A program made the position numbers and the translations under genes. DNA of 64,000 nucleotides from Pyrinomonadaceae bacterium (lineage in GTDB: Bacteria > Acidobacteriota > Blastocatellia > Pyrinomonadales > Pyrinomonadaceae), in NCBI GenBank assembly GCA_014534425.1, contig JACVRN010000015.1:1-64000 (forward strand), read 5' to 3'. Within the stretch, counting starts at the first letter, position 1, and each line of letters opens with the position of its first letter. Below are positions 21,624 to 31,790 of the stretch, piece by piece. The notes beneath the pieces were generated by a model. It had not been told where the DNA came from. It did not search any database and was given only the letters and a program-made list of their open reading frames with translations.

Positions 21624-22021
21624 GATAGCCTCCTATGGGTAAGGTATAGGAGTGTCTCACACTTCATATGGCAAAGCAATAGGAGTGGAGATTAAATTAA
21701 AGGAAGATTCAAACAGGATGGAGTTGTCGTCAATTAAAACTCGCGGACAGCGACTTTCTGCGGCATAATATAGGAACCGGCGACGGCATCCCGTTTCTAC
21801 CGATCAGCGTCACGGCGGGCAGGCCACGAATGTAACCAGGAGCTTCAAAGCGCTCTCTCCCGCGCAGAAGAACCAGTTAATCGCTTTCCTGAATTCGCTC
21901 TGACAACCAGGAGCCGGGACACGCGCCCTCAGAGGACATCCACACCAGCCGCGCCGTATGAGTCTCTGAGGATGCGCGTCCCGATGACAAATTCGACCCG
22001 TACCAGAAAGAGGTATTGATA

Positions 22022-23590
22022 ATGAGTAAAAGAGAGATTCCCCCACTTACTTTCAAGCTCACTAAAATTCTATTCCTGTGCGCTGCCTTGAGCGTAGGCA
22101 TGGTCTCTTCGGCCCTTTCGCAGGAAGGCACGCGTAACGGGAGTGAATCCTGGGGTAAGCTTTATGGGCCAGCGCCGCAGGCTCAGCTTCAATCAAGACG
22201 TACGACGGGCAGAGGCGCGGGCACCTTGGCGCGGCTTTTGTACTGGAATGAGATTGCGATTAACGCCTCGGGGCTTGACCATACGCCCGTGGCAGTCGGC
22301 GACACGCGCGTCTTCGGCGAGCAACTAGGCCCTGGCCGCGCGAGCCGCGCGATGGCTCTAGTTCACATAGCCGTCTTCGATGCGGTCAACGCTATCGCTG
22401 GCGGATACCGCAGCTACACGGGTATCAGTCCTGTGCGCGCAAGCACCAGCATGGATGCTGCCATAGCGCAGGCGGCGCACGACACGCTGGTTGCGCTCTA
22501 TCCTTCGCAGGCCGCGAGCTTCGACCAGCTTCTCGCGGAAGACCTGGAGCAGATACCCCTAGGCCGCGCCAGGGCTGACGGCATAGCTTTAGGTCAGCAG
22601 GCTGCGGCAGCCATACTCGCAATGCGCGGCGACGACCACTCGCAGCATGCGGAGCCTAAGGTCGGCATTGATTTCATCACCAGCAACGACGCGGGCAAGT
22701 GGCGTCAGGATCCAATCAGCCTGATTCCGCTCGCGCTCGGCGCGCACTGGGGAGAGGTGACGCCCTTTGTCATGCAATCCACTTCACAGTTCCGCGTGCC
22801 GCCCCCGCCCGCGATGGACAGCCCCGAATACGCGATAGCCTTTAATGAAGTAAAGCGCCTGGGCGGTGACGGCATCACCACGCCGACGGAGCGCACGCCG
22901 GAGCAGACGGAGATAGGCATCTTCTGGGCCTATGACGGAACGCCTTCGCTCTGCGCGCCGCCGCGCCTGTACAACCAGATAACGGTTCACATAGCGCAAC
23001 AAAGAGGAACGAACGTCGTAGACCTTGCGCGGCTTCTGGCGCTGGTCAATACGGCTATGGCGGACGCGGGCACTGCAAGCTGGGAGTCCAAGTTCTATTA
23101 CCAGTTCTGGCGTCCCATCACAGGAATACGAGAGGCGGATTTCGGAACAGGGCCTATGGGCGCAGGCGACGGCAACGCGGATACTGTCGGAGACCCGACT
23201 TTCACGCCGCTAGGCGCACCCGCAAACAACCTGACGGGGCCGAACTTTACGCCGCCCTTCCCGGCTTATCCTTCAGGGCACGCGGTCTTCGGCGGCGCGC
23301 TTTTCCAGACGCTGCGGAAGTTTTACGGCACAGACAAAATCGCTTTCACCTTCGTGTCGGACGAGTTCAACGGCACGACCGTGGCTAGTGACGGGAGCGT
23401 GCGCCCGCTCATAGCGCGCAGCTTCAAGACTCTCTCGCAGGCCGAAGAAGAGAACGGCCAGAGCCGAATCTACCTAGGCATACACTGGTCTTTCGACAAG
23501 ACGGAGGGAATCAAGCAGGGCAGGCGCGTGGCCGATTACGTTTTCGAGACGGCGTTCACGCCCCTGCGCGGGAAGTCCGGTAATAAATGA
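22022..23590 (+). CDS. Vanadium-dependent haloperoxidase / PAP2-like secreted protein
   Basis: N-terminal signal, FPAYPSGHAVFGGALFQTLRKFYG, YLGIHWSFDKTEGIKQGRRVADYVF. Confidence 0.85.
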   Translation: MSKREIPPLTFKLTKILFLCAALSVGMVSSALSQEGTRNGSESWGKLYGPAPQAQLQSRRTTGRGAGTLARLLYWNEIAINASGLDHTPVAVGDTRVFGEQLGPGRASRAMALVHIAVFDAVNAIAGGYRSYTGISPVRASTSMDAAIAQAAHDTLVALYPSQAASFDQLLAEDLEQIPLGRARADGIALGQQAAAAILAMRGDDHSQHAEPKVGIDFITSNDAGKWRQDPISLIPLALGAHWGEVTPFVMQSTSQFRVPPPPAMDSPEYAIAFNEVKRLGGDGITTPTERTPEQTEIGIFWAYDGTPSLCAPPRLYNQITVHIAQQRGTNVVDLARLLALVNTAMADAGTASWESKFYYQFWRPITGIREADFGTGPMGAGDGNADTVGDPTFTPLGAPANNLTGPNFTPPFPAYPSGHAVFGGALFQTLRKFYGTDKIAFTFVSDEFNGTTVASDGSVRPLIARSFKTLSQAEEENGQSRIYLGIHWSFDKTEGIKQGRRVADYVFETAFTPLRGKSGNK

Positions 23591-23624
23591 TTAAAACTTC
23601 TCCCCGTAGATGACCAGGGAGCTT

Positions 23625-23699
23625 GAAGGCGTAGAGACTGCAAAAGGGTGAGGGCTGCTACCTACTCAGCCCTTACCCTTTTGCAGTCTCTACGCCTTC
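23625..23699. repeat. Near-perfect 33-bp inverted repeat with 9-nt loop, terminator-like
   Basis: GAAGGCGTAGAGACTGCAAAAGGGTGAGGGCTG / loop CTACCTACT / CAGCCCTTACCCTTTTGCAGTCTCTACGCCTTC, one mismatch (G-U in RNA). Confidence 0.9.
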
Positions 23700-23798
23700 G
23701 TCATCTTCCGCCTCATGGCAACCAACCGGCAGCAGAAAACGTCAACTCTGGACAGGCTTGCACTTGAAAGAACCATCGCAAGGCCGGAAAGAGGTTGT

Positions 23799-25043
23799 AT
23801 GAGTTACTTCAAGGCGGAGGCCGGGCGCGCCGCCGAAATTATAAATAAGAAGCTGTTGAAGCCGTCGGCATTAGTTGTACTGCTCATGCTTATGTTTCTC
23901 CCGGGAACGCTGCAAGCCCAGTCCGGCAAAGCTCGCGGCAACACAGGCACGGGCAGCACTGGCATCAGTCGAGGGAACCAGACGGACGGCGCAGACGAAG
24001 GCGCATCCACGGGCAACACGAACGGTCAGGGAGAAGTGGTCGAAGGCGATGTCATACGCGTGAACACTACGCTCGTGACCATCCCTGTGACGGTCAAGGA
24101 TAGAAACGGCAGGTATCTACCAGACCTCGGCAAGGATGACTTTCACATCTTTGAAGACGGAGTGGAGCAGAGAATCGCCTATTTCGCCACCGTAGACCAG
24201 CCGTTCACGGTCGCCCTGGTCATAGACACCAGCAACTCTACCAACTTTAAACTCGAAGATATACAGAACGCCGCGATTGCTTTCGTCAACCAGTTGAAGC
24301 CGGAAGACCGCGTGATGGTCGTCTCCTTTGACGACAGCATAAGGTTTCTGACAGAGCCTACGAGCGACCGCGAGGCGCTGGTTCGCGCCATACGCCGCAC
24401 GCGCAACGGCGGCGACACACGCCTCTATGATGCCGTAGACCAGGTGCTCAGAGAGCGCCTCAAAAAGATAGAAGGGCGCAAGGCAATGGTGCTCTTTACG
24501 GACGGCGTTGATACCAGCAGCCGCAGGGCCACGTACGAAGGCACTCTGCGATTGGCAGAAGAGCAGGACGCGCTCTGTTATCCCGTGGCGTACTCGACGG
24601 AGAATCCTTTAGGCTCAATCGGCAGCCAGCCGCGCCTGCCTCTTCCCGGCGGTCGCGGCGGAATAATCATAAGCTCGCCTTACCCGCGCATACCCGTGCC
24701 CGGAACCGGAGGCGGCGGGTCAAACAACGAAGAATATCGCCTCGCACGCGCTTACCTGCTGGAGCTAGCGCAGAGAAGCGGCGGGCGATTCTACAACGGC
24801 GACACCCTGATGGGCATTTCCCAGGCTTTCGAGCAGGTGGCCGAAGAGCTTAGACGCCAGTACAGCATCGGCTATTACCCTAAGACTGCGGGAGCCATAG
24901 GGCAGCGTCGGCAGATTAAAGTCCGCGTCAACCAGCCCAATCTGGTAGTGACCGCGCGCGACAGCTACATCTTTTCTCAGGCTAAAACGACAGCGCCTGA
25001 GACTGGAAAAAACCCGTCAAATCCCTTCACGAAAGGAAACTGA
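23799..25043 (+). CDS. Secreted VWA domain protein, resembles the acidobacterial VWFA-related domain family
   Basis: IRVNTTLVTIPVTVKDRNGRYLPDLGKDDFHIFEDGVEQRIAYF, TVALVIDTSNST, AMVLFTDGVDTSSRRATYE; ATG at 23799 follows GGAAAGAGG. Confidence 0.85.
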   Translation: MSYFKAEAGRAAEIINKKLLKPSALVVLLMLMFLPGTLQAQSGKARGNTGTGSTGISRGNQTDGADEGASTGNTNGQGEVVEGDVIRVNTTLVTIPVTVKDRNGRYLPDLGKDDFHIFEDGVEQRIAYFATVDQPFTVALVIDTSNSTNFKLEDIQNAAIAFVNQLKPEDRVMVVSFDDSIRFLTEPTSDREALVRAIRRTRNGGDTRLYDAVDQVLRERLKKIEGRKAMVLFTDGVDTSSRRATYEGTLRLAEEQDALCYPVAYSTENPLGSIGSQPRLPLPGGRGGIIISSPYPRIPVPGTGGGGSNNEEYRLARAYLLELAQRSGGRFYNGDTLMGISQAFEQVAEELRRQYSIGYYPKTAGAIGQRRQIKVRVNQPNLVVTARDSYIFSQAKTTAPETGKNPSNPFTKGN

Positions 25044-25045
25044 TG

Positions 25046-25078
25046 CTGTAGGGGCAGGGCTTGTCCCTGCCCCTACAG
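25046..25078. repeat. Short perfect palindrome, terminator or REP-like
   Basis: CTGTAGGGGCAGGG CTTGT CCCTGCCCCTACAG immediately after the VWA stop codon. Confidence 0.75.
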
Positions 25079-25202
25079 TTATTATTTAGCATCTATTTTT
25101 CTCTCACGCGCATCGAACGGTTCGTTCCCCCTTCTTCATCCAATCTGCCCGCAGCCGCCTCAACGCCATAAGCTGCTCTCTTTGTTTTGCGAGGAATAAC
25201 CG

Positions 25203-26489
25203 GTGAAAGAAAGAAAAGCTAATCGTGAACTGCTAATTGTGACTCTCTTGATTGCCGTGAGCGTGGCGGCGCTTCTCTCGCTGCCCGCTCTGAAACGGCG
25301 CGGCGTGCGCGGCAGCCTGGCGGCTTACGTGCCGGGCGCTTCGTCAGTCGAAGCCGCAGGTGTAGGCTCCTGGGCGCAGGCTTTGAAAAAGATTAAGGAG
25401 GACAGGGGCGAACCCGTAGGCAAGCAGGCGAAAGTAGATGTCCCGCAGCAGTTGAAGCATTACAGCGACACGCGCCGCTTTCTGGCCGTCCAGGTCGCGG
25501 AGTGCGTAGAGCACGGCGTCGAATCACCGCAGGACTTCGTTGACCTGGCGGGCATGATAAAGAAGGGCGAGCTTGTAGAGTTGAAGCCCGTCACAGAGAA
25601 TTACGTGCTGGTCGGCGTCGGAGGTCTTGCCGACAAAGAGCCTTTCACGCGTTATGAAAACGGAAAGCGAATCGCCCTCTACAACGAAGCGGAGCTTGGC
25701 GCGGAGTACGCGCGGATAGAAGAGGCACGCGCAAATATTGAGAATGAAATCGCGGGCGCGAAGCAGGAGATAGCTTCGCTTTCAAGACGCGAGCGTTCGA
25801 AACGCGCCTCATTGCAATCTGAGCTTAATGAAAAAGAGAAGACGCTCAGGGCCTTGGTTGAAAGAAAGGAACTGCTCGACGATGCATACGGCACGCCCAA
25901 AAGACGGCAGCAGTTTCTAGGCTACGACGAGACAGTAGAGAGCCTGGCGCATGATTTCGGTGGCCGGTCTTACACGACCGCCGACCCGCGCTCGCGCCGC
26001 GAGATGAAGGTGCGTATGCTGAGTCACCTGAGGCCGGAAGCTCTTAAAGTTCTGGACGAGATTGCAGAAGCCTACAGGCAAAGGTACGAGCGCCCCCTGC
26101 CCGTAACTTCCCTCGTGCGCCCGGACGAGTACCAGCAGCAGTTGGGCAAGGTGAACCCGAACGCCACGCGAATCGAGACGCCGCCGCATTCCACGGGGCT
26201 GGCCTTCGACATCTTCTACGGCTACATGACCGCAGACGAGCAGGACTTTGTCATGAATTATCTGGCGCGGCTCAAGGACGAAGGGCGCATAGAAGTGCTG
26301 CGCGAGAATCGCAATCACTTTCACGTCTTCGCCTTCGTTGACGGGAAAAGACCGGACGAGTCTTTCGTGCGCGACTCGCTGGGCGGCGTCAGGCCGTCGA
26401 AAGCTAAGCCGGTCGCTGAGACCGAGCGCAAGGCTTCAAAGAAAGCGGATTCAAAGAAGGTTGAGAAGAGGGGTCGTCGCCGCCGCTAA
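25203..26489 (+). CDS. DUF5715-like / peptidase M15-like protein, membrane anchored
   Basis: PVTSLVRPDEYQQQLGKVNPNATRIETPPHSTGLAFDIFYGYM...NRNHFHVFAFVDGKRPDESF, N-terminal TM, GTG start. Confidence 0.7.
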   Translation: MKERKANRELLIVTLLIAVSVAALLSLPALKRRGVRGSLAAYVPGASSVEAAGVGSWAQALKKIKEDRGEPVGKQAKVDVPQQLKHYSDTRRFLAVQVAECVEHGVESPQDFVDLAGMIKKGELVELKPVTENYVLVGVGGLADKEPFTRYENGKRIALYNEAELGAEYARIEEARANIENEIAGAKQEIASLSRRERSKRASLQSELNEKEKTLRALVERKELLDDAYGTPKRRQQFLGYDETVESLAHDFGGRSYTTADPRSRREMKVRMLSHLRPEALKVLDEIAEAYRQRYERPLPVTSLVRPDEYQQQLGKVNPNATRIETPPHSTGLAFDIFYGYMTADEQDFVMNYLARLKDEGRIEVLRENRNHFHVFAFVDGKRPDESFVRDSLGGVRPSKAKPVAETERKASKKADSKKVEKRGRRRR

Positions 26490-26490
26490 G

Positions 26491-27633
26491 TCATAAGAGC
26501 AGAGTCTCCACGCGATGGGCGTGTACTTTATCTTCGCACGGAGACCACGCGAAGACTGTGAAGCGACCGTCCTGCGATGCTACAAGCGCCATAGAGTCGG
26601 GCTGATTCTGTACGAACTGTGCGGCGGACAGATGGCGCGTCCCGCCAAGTTGAAGAGGGTGAAGCGTCGTTGCCACGTCGCCTATAACGGGTTCGGTCAC
26701 AATCACCGTCTCGACCTCTTTGCCTCCTGCGCGCTCACGAATCTTCGCGCCGAAGGCCAGCAACTCGTAACGGTCGCTGATAACGGTCGCGCCGTCCACT
26801 GCGGTCGTACCCGCCACAGCCTCCACGGCATCAATCAAAGCCTCCTGCCACATGCGCCTGTTCTCTTTGCCAGCGCCGGGCATCATCAGCGCGGCCAACT
26901 CCATAAAGGGAGGCTCCACGGAATAGAGCACGGGCTGCACTATGGATTCGCGCCAGGCGCTTGAGCCGTGCGGGACTATCAGCAGGCTCCCGCCGCGCCC
27001 GTGCGAGCGCATGGAAGCCGCCAGTTGCACCAGCACGTTGACAGAGCCGTCGCCGGAATCAGGCGAGCCGAAGCCCAGCAGTGAAGTTAAAAGGGCAGGG
27101 CAGTCCGGCAAACTCGTGCCCTGTTCATCCACGACTTTAATCTGGTCGCCCTTGAGCACCACCACATTGACGAATTTGCCCTGCTCTTCTCCGCGACGAT
27201 ACTTGACCACCAGCAGCCCAGGCTCTATGACTTCAAGCACGAAGCAGAACCTTGGGATTGTGAGCGTGGTGCCCCACACGTAAAGCCCTCCGGCGTCGTT
27301 CCAGACGCCGAGGTGTATTCCGGGGCGCTCGACCGCAGGGGCCAGCCGCGTGAGAGCGGAAGGAGTAAGCGGCAGCACTCGCTCGAACCGCATAGCCTCT
27401 CCGGCCTGCTCCGGCGGCAGAAACGAGAGAGATATTTTTGGAGAGTAGCCTTCCTCGCGCCTGAGGCTGGCCCAGAACGCCGCGTCTATAATCGCTTCTA
27501 TAGCCTGAAGGCCGGGCTGCGGGGTGTCCGACTCGTGCTTCCCCTGTTCGCGCGCCGCCTGAAGATAACGCTCGAAGTGCGCGTGTACCGTAGGGGCAAC
27601 GATTCTGGCCGCCGGATATGAAGGGCCTGTCAT
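26491..27633 (-). CDS. DisA_N/DAC-like protein (DACNV-type candidate)
   Basis: C-terminal VDGATVISDRYELLAFGAKI...LGGTRHLSAAQFVQNQPDSMALVASQDGRFTVFAW, laid out like the DGA...GTRHR motifs of DAC domains. Confidence 0.6.
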   Translation of the reverse strand: MTGPSYPAARIVAPTVHAHFERYLQAAREQGKHESDTPQPGLQAIEAIIDAAFWASLRREEGYSPKISLSFLPPEQAGEAMRFERVLPLTPSALTRLAPAVERPGIHLGVWNDAGGLYVWGTTLTIPRFCFVLEVIEPGLLVVKYRRGEEQGKFVNVVVLKGDQIKVVDEQGTSLPDCPALLTSLLGFGSPDSGDGSVNVLVQLAASMRSHGRGGSLLIVPHGSSAWRESIVQPVLYSVEPPFMELAALMMPGAGKENRRMWQEALIDAVEAVAGTTAVDGATVISDRYELLAFGAKIRERAGGKEVETVIVTEPVIGDVATTLHPLQLGGTRHLSAAQFVQNQPDSMALVASQDGRFTVFAWSPCEDKVHAHRVETLLL

Positions 27634-27694
27634 AAATCCATTACAGCATCATCCACTCGAATGGGGAAGAGAATTATTAGAGGTTGAGATAATT

Positions 27695-27756
27695 AACAGG
27701 ATGGACAGGATAAAAGCAGAAGAGTTGATTCTCTTTTTTATCCTGTCTATCCTGTT
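27695..27756. repeat. Dispersed palindrome copy
   Basis: AACAGGATGGACAGGATAAAA ... TTTTATCCTGTCTATCCTGTT. Confidence 0.85.
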
Positions 27757-27920
27757 TGAATCTTCCTCGCATTATTGCCCGCATAAAGGGCTTTCACAAA
27801 ATTCTCAGAAAACTTTCAGAACATGGGCGGGCAAATCCACGCGTTAATAAATGGGTGGATTCGATAGTCCTTAAATAATTTTCCGGCCCCTTTCGGTGGG
27901 CCGCTACGAGGAGAATTGAA

Positions 27921-30389
27921 ATGAGGTACTTAATACTTGTGCTCGCGCTGCTTGTGATGTTTGCATTCGTGGGCCAGCAAAATAGTTTCGCCCAAGGGGC
28001 GGATCAGGCGACGCTTGTGGAGGGACTCGGAGACCTGAATCATCCCGTCACGACCGCTAACCCCGAGGCGCAAAAGTTTTTCAACCAGGGCCTGGCCTAC
28101 ATGTATGCCTTCAATCACGCGGAGGCCGTGCGCTCTTTCAAGCGCGCGTCGGAACTTGACCCGCAGATGGCTATGGCCTACTGGGGAATAGCGCTCGCGC
28201 TCGGCTCAAACTATAACTTGCAGGCGGACGCGCCGCAGCTTAAAGAAGCATACGCGAACGTGCAGAAAGCCCTGTCGTTATCGGCCAAGGCTTCGGAAGG
28301 CGAGCGCGCTTACATAGAGGCGCTGGCGAAGAGATATTCCAGCGACCCGCAGGCGGACAGGCAGAAGCTTGCCCTGGATTACAAGAACGCTATGGGCGAA
28401 GTGATGAAGCGTTTCCCGGATGACCTGGATGCCGCGATGCTCTACGCGGAGAGCATGATGAACCTGCGCCCCTGGAAGCTCTGGACGCCGGACGGCAAGC
28501 CCGCCGAAGGGACGGAAGAGATAATAGCCGTGCTCGAAGGCGTGCTCAGGCGCGACCCCAATCACATAGGCGCGAACCATTACTACATTCATGCTGTGGA
28601 GGCTTCGCCCAACCCGGAGCGCGCTCTGCCGAGCGCCGCGCGGCTCGCAAAATTAGCGCCCAACGCAGGCCACTTGGTTCACATGCCTTCGCACATCTAC
28701 TTACGCACGGGCGATTACAACGAGGCCGCGCAGTCGAACGCCGCAGCCATCATTGTTGACCGCGAGTACATAGCCAAGCGCGGCGCGGGCGGCGTCTATC
28801 CGATGATGTACTACAACCATAACGTGCATTTCCTGGCATCGGCCAATGCTATGAAGGGGCGCTATGCGGACGCCATCAAGGCTGCGCGCGAGTTGGAGGC
28901 CAACGTCAAGCCGCACGCCTTGATGATGCCCATGCTAGAAATGTTTACGCCTTACCCTATGGTAACGCTCGTGCGCTTTAACCAGTGGGAAGAGATATTG
29001 AAGATGCCCAAGCCGGACGAGCGTTTGAAGATTACTACCGCCTTCTGGCATTTCGCTCGCGGGATGGCTTACGCGGGCACGAACAAGCAGGCGGAAGCCT
29101 CCGCAGAGCTTAAAGCGTTTCAAGCTGTGGCCGCGAGCGTTCCTGCCGATGCGGGCTTCGGCAACAGTGGCGCGCAGGGCGTGTTGAAGGTCGCAGAGCA
29201 ACTGCTCGCGGGAAAAATAGCTTTCGCGCGTGGCGATAAGACGGCGGTTGAGATTTTGAAAAAGGCTGCCGAGGCGGAAGACGCCCTGGGCTACAACGAG
29301 CCGCCCGATTGGGACTTACCGGTGCGCGAACGCTTCGGCGGCATGTTGCTCTTAAGCGGCGACTACGTGGAAGCCGAAAAAGTTTTCCGCGCAGAGCTTG
29401 CCAAACACCCGCGCAACGGTCGCGCTCTGTTCGGCCTCTCTGAAAGCCTCAAGCGGCAGGGCAAAGACATTGCCGCGCAGATGGTTCAAAGAGAGTTTGA
29501 AAGGGCCTGGGCGACTGCGGACACGAAGCTCCGCGTGGAAGATTTGGCGGGCCTGAGGTTGAAACCCCTGGAAGCTTCTACAAAGAGTAATGCTGCTGCT
29601 TTGCGCTTCTCCGACGTGCGGCTCAAGACGGGCGTGCGGCTGCGTTACGCGGAGCAGGGAGACCCTGCGGGCCAGCCGGTGATAATGCTTCACGGCTATT
29701 CTGACTCGTGGTTCTCTTACAGCCGCATACTGCCGCTCATGGACGCGAAATATCACGTCTACGTTTTAGACCAGCGCGGGCACGGCGATTCAGACCGTCC
29801 GGCGGCTGGCTACACCTTCAACGATTTCGCAGCCGACGTGCTGGCCTTCATGGACGCGAAGGGTTTAAAAGAGGCTGCCATAGTCGGTCATTCGATGGGG
29901 AGCTTCGTAGCGCAGTACGTGGCGGCACAAGCGCCCGAACGAGTGACGCGGCTCGTACTCGTAGGCTCTGCGACCACGGTTCGCAACAACACGGTCTTCG
30001 GGCTGCGTGAAGAGGTCAACCGGCTTAACGACCCTGTGCCGGTGAAGTTCGTGCGCGACTTTCAAACAAGCATCCTCTCGCAACCTGTGCCGGGTGAGTT
30101 TATGGAGCAGGTAATCAAGGAGAGCATGAAGCTGCCCGCGCGCGTGTGGCGTGAAGTGATGGCAGGAATGCTGGCCTCCGGCGGCACGAATCGGTTGAGC
30201 AACATCAAAGCGCCGACCCTGATTATCTGGGGCGAGCACGAGACTGTCTTCCCTAGGGCCGAACAGGACGCCCTGATGGCAGCGATTCCGAAAGCGGATT
30301 TGAAGGTCTATCCAAAGACAGGCCACAGCCCCAACTGGGAAATGCCTGAGCAGTTCGCCAGAGACCTGAAGGAATTCATAGGCCAGTAG
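27921..30389 (+). CDS. Secreted TPR protein fused to C-terminal alpha/beta hydrolase
   Basis: N-term signal; AQKFFNQGLAYMYAFNHAEAVRSFKRASELDP TPR-like; C-term VIMLHGYSDSWFSYSRILP, DQRGHGDSDRP, VGHSMGSFVAQYVA. Confidence 0.88.
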   Translation: MRYLILVLALLVMFAFVGQQNSFAQGADQATLVEGLGDLNHPVTTANPEAQKFFNQGLAYMYAFNHAEAVRSFKRASELDPQMAMAYWGIALALGSNYNLQADAPQLKEAYANVQKALSLSAKASEGERAYIEALAKRYSSDPQADRQKLALDYKNAMGEVMKRFPDDLDAAMLYAESMMNLRPWKLWTPDGKPAEGTEEIIAVLEGVLRRDPNHIGANHYYIHAVEASPNPERALPSAARLAKLAPNAGHLVHMPSHIYLRTGDYNEAAQSNAAAIIVDREYIAKRGAGGVYPMMYYNHNVHFLASANAMKGRYADAIKAARELEANVKPHALMMPMLEMFTPYPMVTLVRFNQWEEILKMPKPDERLKITTAFWHFARGMAYAGTNKQAEASAELKAFQAVAASVPADAGFGNSGAQGVLKVAEQLLAGKIAFARGDKTAVEILKKAAEAEDALGYNEPPDWDLPVRERFGGMLLLSGDYVEAEKVFRAELAKHPRNGRALFGLSESLKRQGKDIAAQMVQREFERAWATADTKLRVEDLAGLRLKPLEASTKSNAAALRFSDVRLKTGVRLRYAEQGDPAGQPVIMLHGYSDSWFSYSRILPLMDAKYHVYVLDQRGHGDSDRPAAGYTFNDFAADVLAFMDAKGLKEAAIVGHSMGSFVAQYVAAQAPERVTRLVLVGSATTVRNNTVFGLREEVNRLNDPVPVKFVRDFQTSILSQPVPGEFMEQVIKESMKLPARVWREVMAGMLASGGTNRLSNIKAPTLIIWGEHETVFPRAEQDALMAAIPKADLKVYPKTGHSPNWEMPEQFARDLKEFIGQ

Positions 30390-30399
30390 CGGATTCAGA

Positions 30400-30480
30400 C
30401 AGGATAGGCAGGATAAAAGAAAGAGAACTTATTCATTCATTATTCATTTATTCATTCTCTTTTTATCCTGTCTATCCTGT
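30400..30480. repeat. Dispersed palindrome copy
   Basis: ACAGGATAGGCAGGATAAAAGAAAGAGAA ... TTCTCTTTTTATCCTGTCTATCCTGT with ATTCATT repeats in the loop. Confidence 0.85.
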
Positions 30481-30702
30481 TAATTTTCTTCTTCACTGAT
30501 ATATAATGCGGCGCATGAAATCGGGTAGGGGTTATGCCCCTGCCATTCACTAACGTCTAGCTGAACTCGCATGTTTGCCTTACGCTACATTCGACTTTTC
30601 ACCTCAACCCAAGCGCGGCAGATGCAAGGCTCGCCCACGGCAGGAGCCTGAAGCTGCGAGCGTCATACGCCGCCTTGAGCATAAAGACAGGAGGATTCCC
30701 CC

Positions 30703-31752
30703 ATGATTAGCAGAAAAGTAATGCGCGGCGCGCTTATTCTCTCCCTGGTTCTGTTCCTGAACTTTACCCCTCTGGCCCTGGGCCAAACTAATAAGAAGAA
30801 GAAGACGCAGAAAGTATTGCCGACAGGCACGCCCGTCATCTGGCGCGACCCCGGCGACATTTCCTCGCGTGATTTACGCTACGGCCCCGGCGCTGCTGAC
30901 CAAGCGCCGGTTGCGCCTTTCACTTTCGTAAGAGAAGAGACGGTCGGGGCATCGCCCAAGTTTCGCGTTAAGGATGCGCGGGGCGTGACCTGGACTGTGA
31001 AGACGGGCGTTGAAGCGCAGGCCGAAACAGTCGCCACGCGTCTGGTCTGGGCTATGGGCTATTTCGCGGACGAGGCTTATTACCTTGACCGCGTGGAGAT
31101 ACTTAACCTGCCGCGTCTCTCCAAGGGGCAGGAGTTTATAGAGAACGGTCGCTTCGTGCGCGGCGCACGCTTTGAGCCGAAGCGTAAAGAGGCCGTGCGC
31201 GGCGAGATTTGGGACTGGCTGAAGAACCCTTTCGTGGGGACGCGCGAATTCGACGGCCTCAAGGTGCTTATGGTGCTGCTAGCAAACTATGACACGCGGC
31301 TCGAAAACAATCGCATCATCTATCAGAAGAATCCTGAGACGGGACAGATGGAGGCGCGCTACGTGGTGATTGACATAGGCGCGACCCTGGGCCACGTCGG
31401 GGGCCTGGGCGGCACGCGCGTCAAGAACGACCTTGAGCATTTCAAGATGACCAAGTTCATCATCGGCGTTCAGAACGGGATGGTGGAATTCGATTACAGC
31501 ACCACGCCGAAGGGCGCGGGCAAGTTCGCTTCTATTTTCAGCCCCGGTTATGGTAAAAGTCAGGCAAACAAAGAGAAGGCAATGCGTCGTATCCCCGTCG
31601 AAAATGCACGATGGATAGGCGGGATGCTACAGCGTCTCTCGGACGAACAACTGCGGGACGCTTTCAGCGCTGCGGGCTATGATAAATCCACCATGGAAGG
31701 CTTTATCAAAACACTGCGCGAGCGCATAGACAGGCTGGCTAAATTGTCTTAG
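30703..31752 (+). CDS. Secreted protein of unknown function, candidate atypical kinase-like fold
   Basis: Signal peptide MISRKVMRGALILSLVLFLNFTPLALG; WTVKTGVEAQAETVATRLVWAMGY, LLANYDTRLENNRI, YVVIDIGATLG. Confidence 0.55.
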   Translation: MISRKVMRGALILSLVLFLNFTPLALGQTNKKKKTQKVLPTGTPVIWRDPGDISSRDLRYGPGAADQAPVAPFTFVREETVGASPKFRVKDARGVTWTVKTGVEAQAETVATRLVWAMGYFADEAYYLDRVEILNLPRLSKGQEFIENGRFVRGARFEPKRKEAVRGEIWDWLKNPFVGTREFDGLKVLMVLLANYDTRLENNRIIYQKNPETGQMEARYVVIDIGATLGHVGGLGGTRVKNDLEHFKMTKFIIGVQNGMVEFDYSTTPKGAGKFASIFSPGYGKSQANKEKAMRRIPVENARWIGGMLQRLSDEQLRDAFSAAGYDKSTMEGFIKTLRERIDRLAKLS

Positions 31753-31790
31753 CCTTGACACAGGTGAAAAGGAAGAGGGGAATTCGATTC

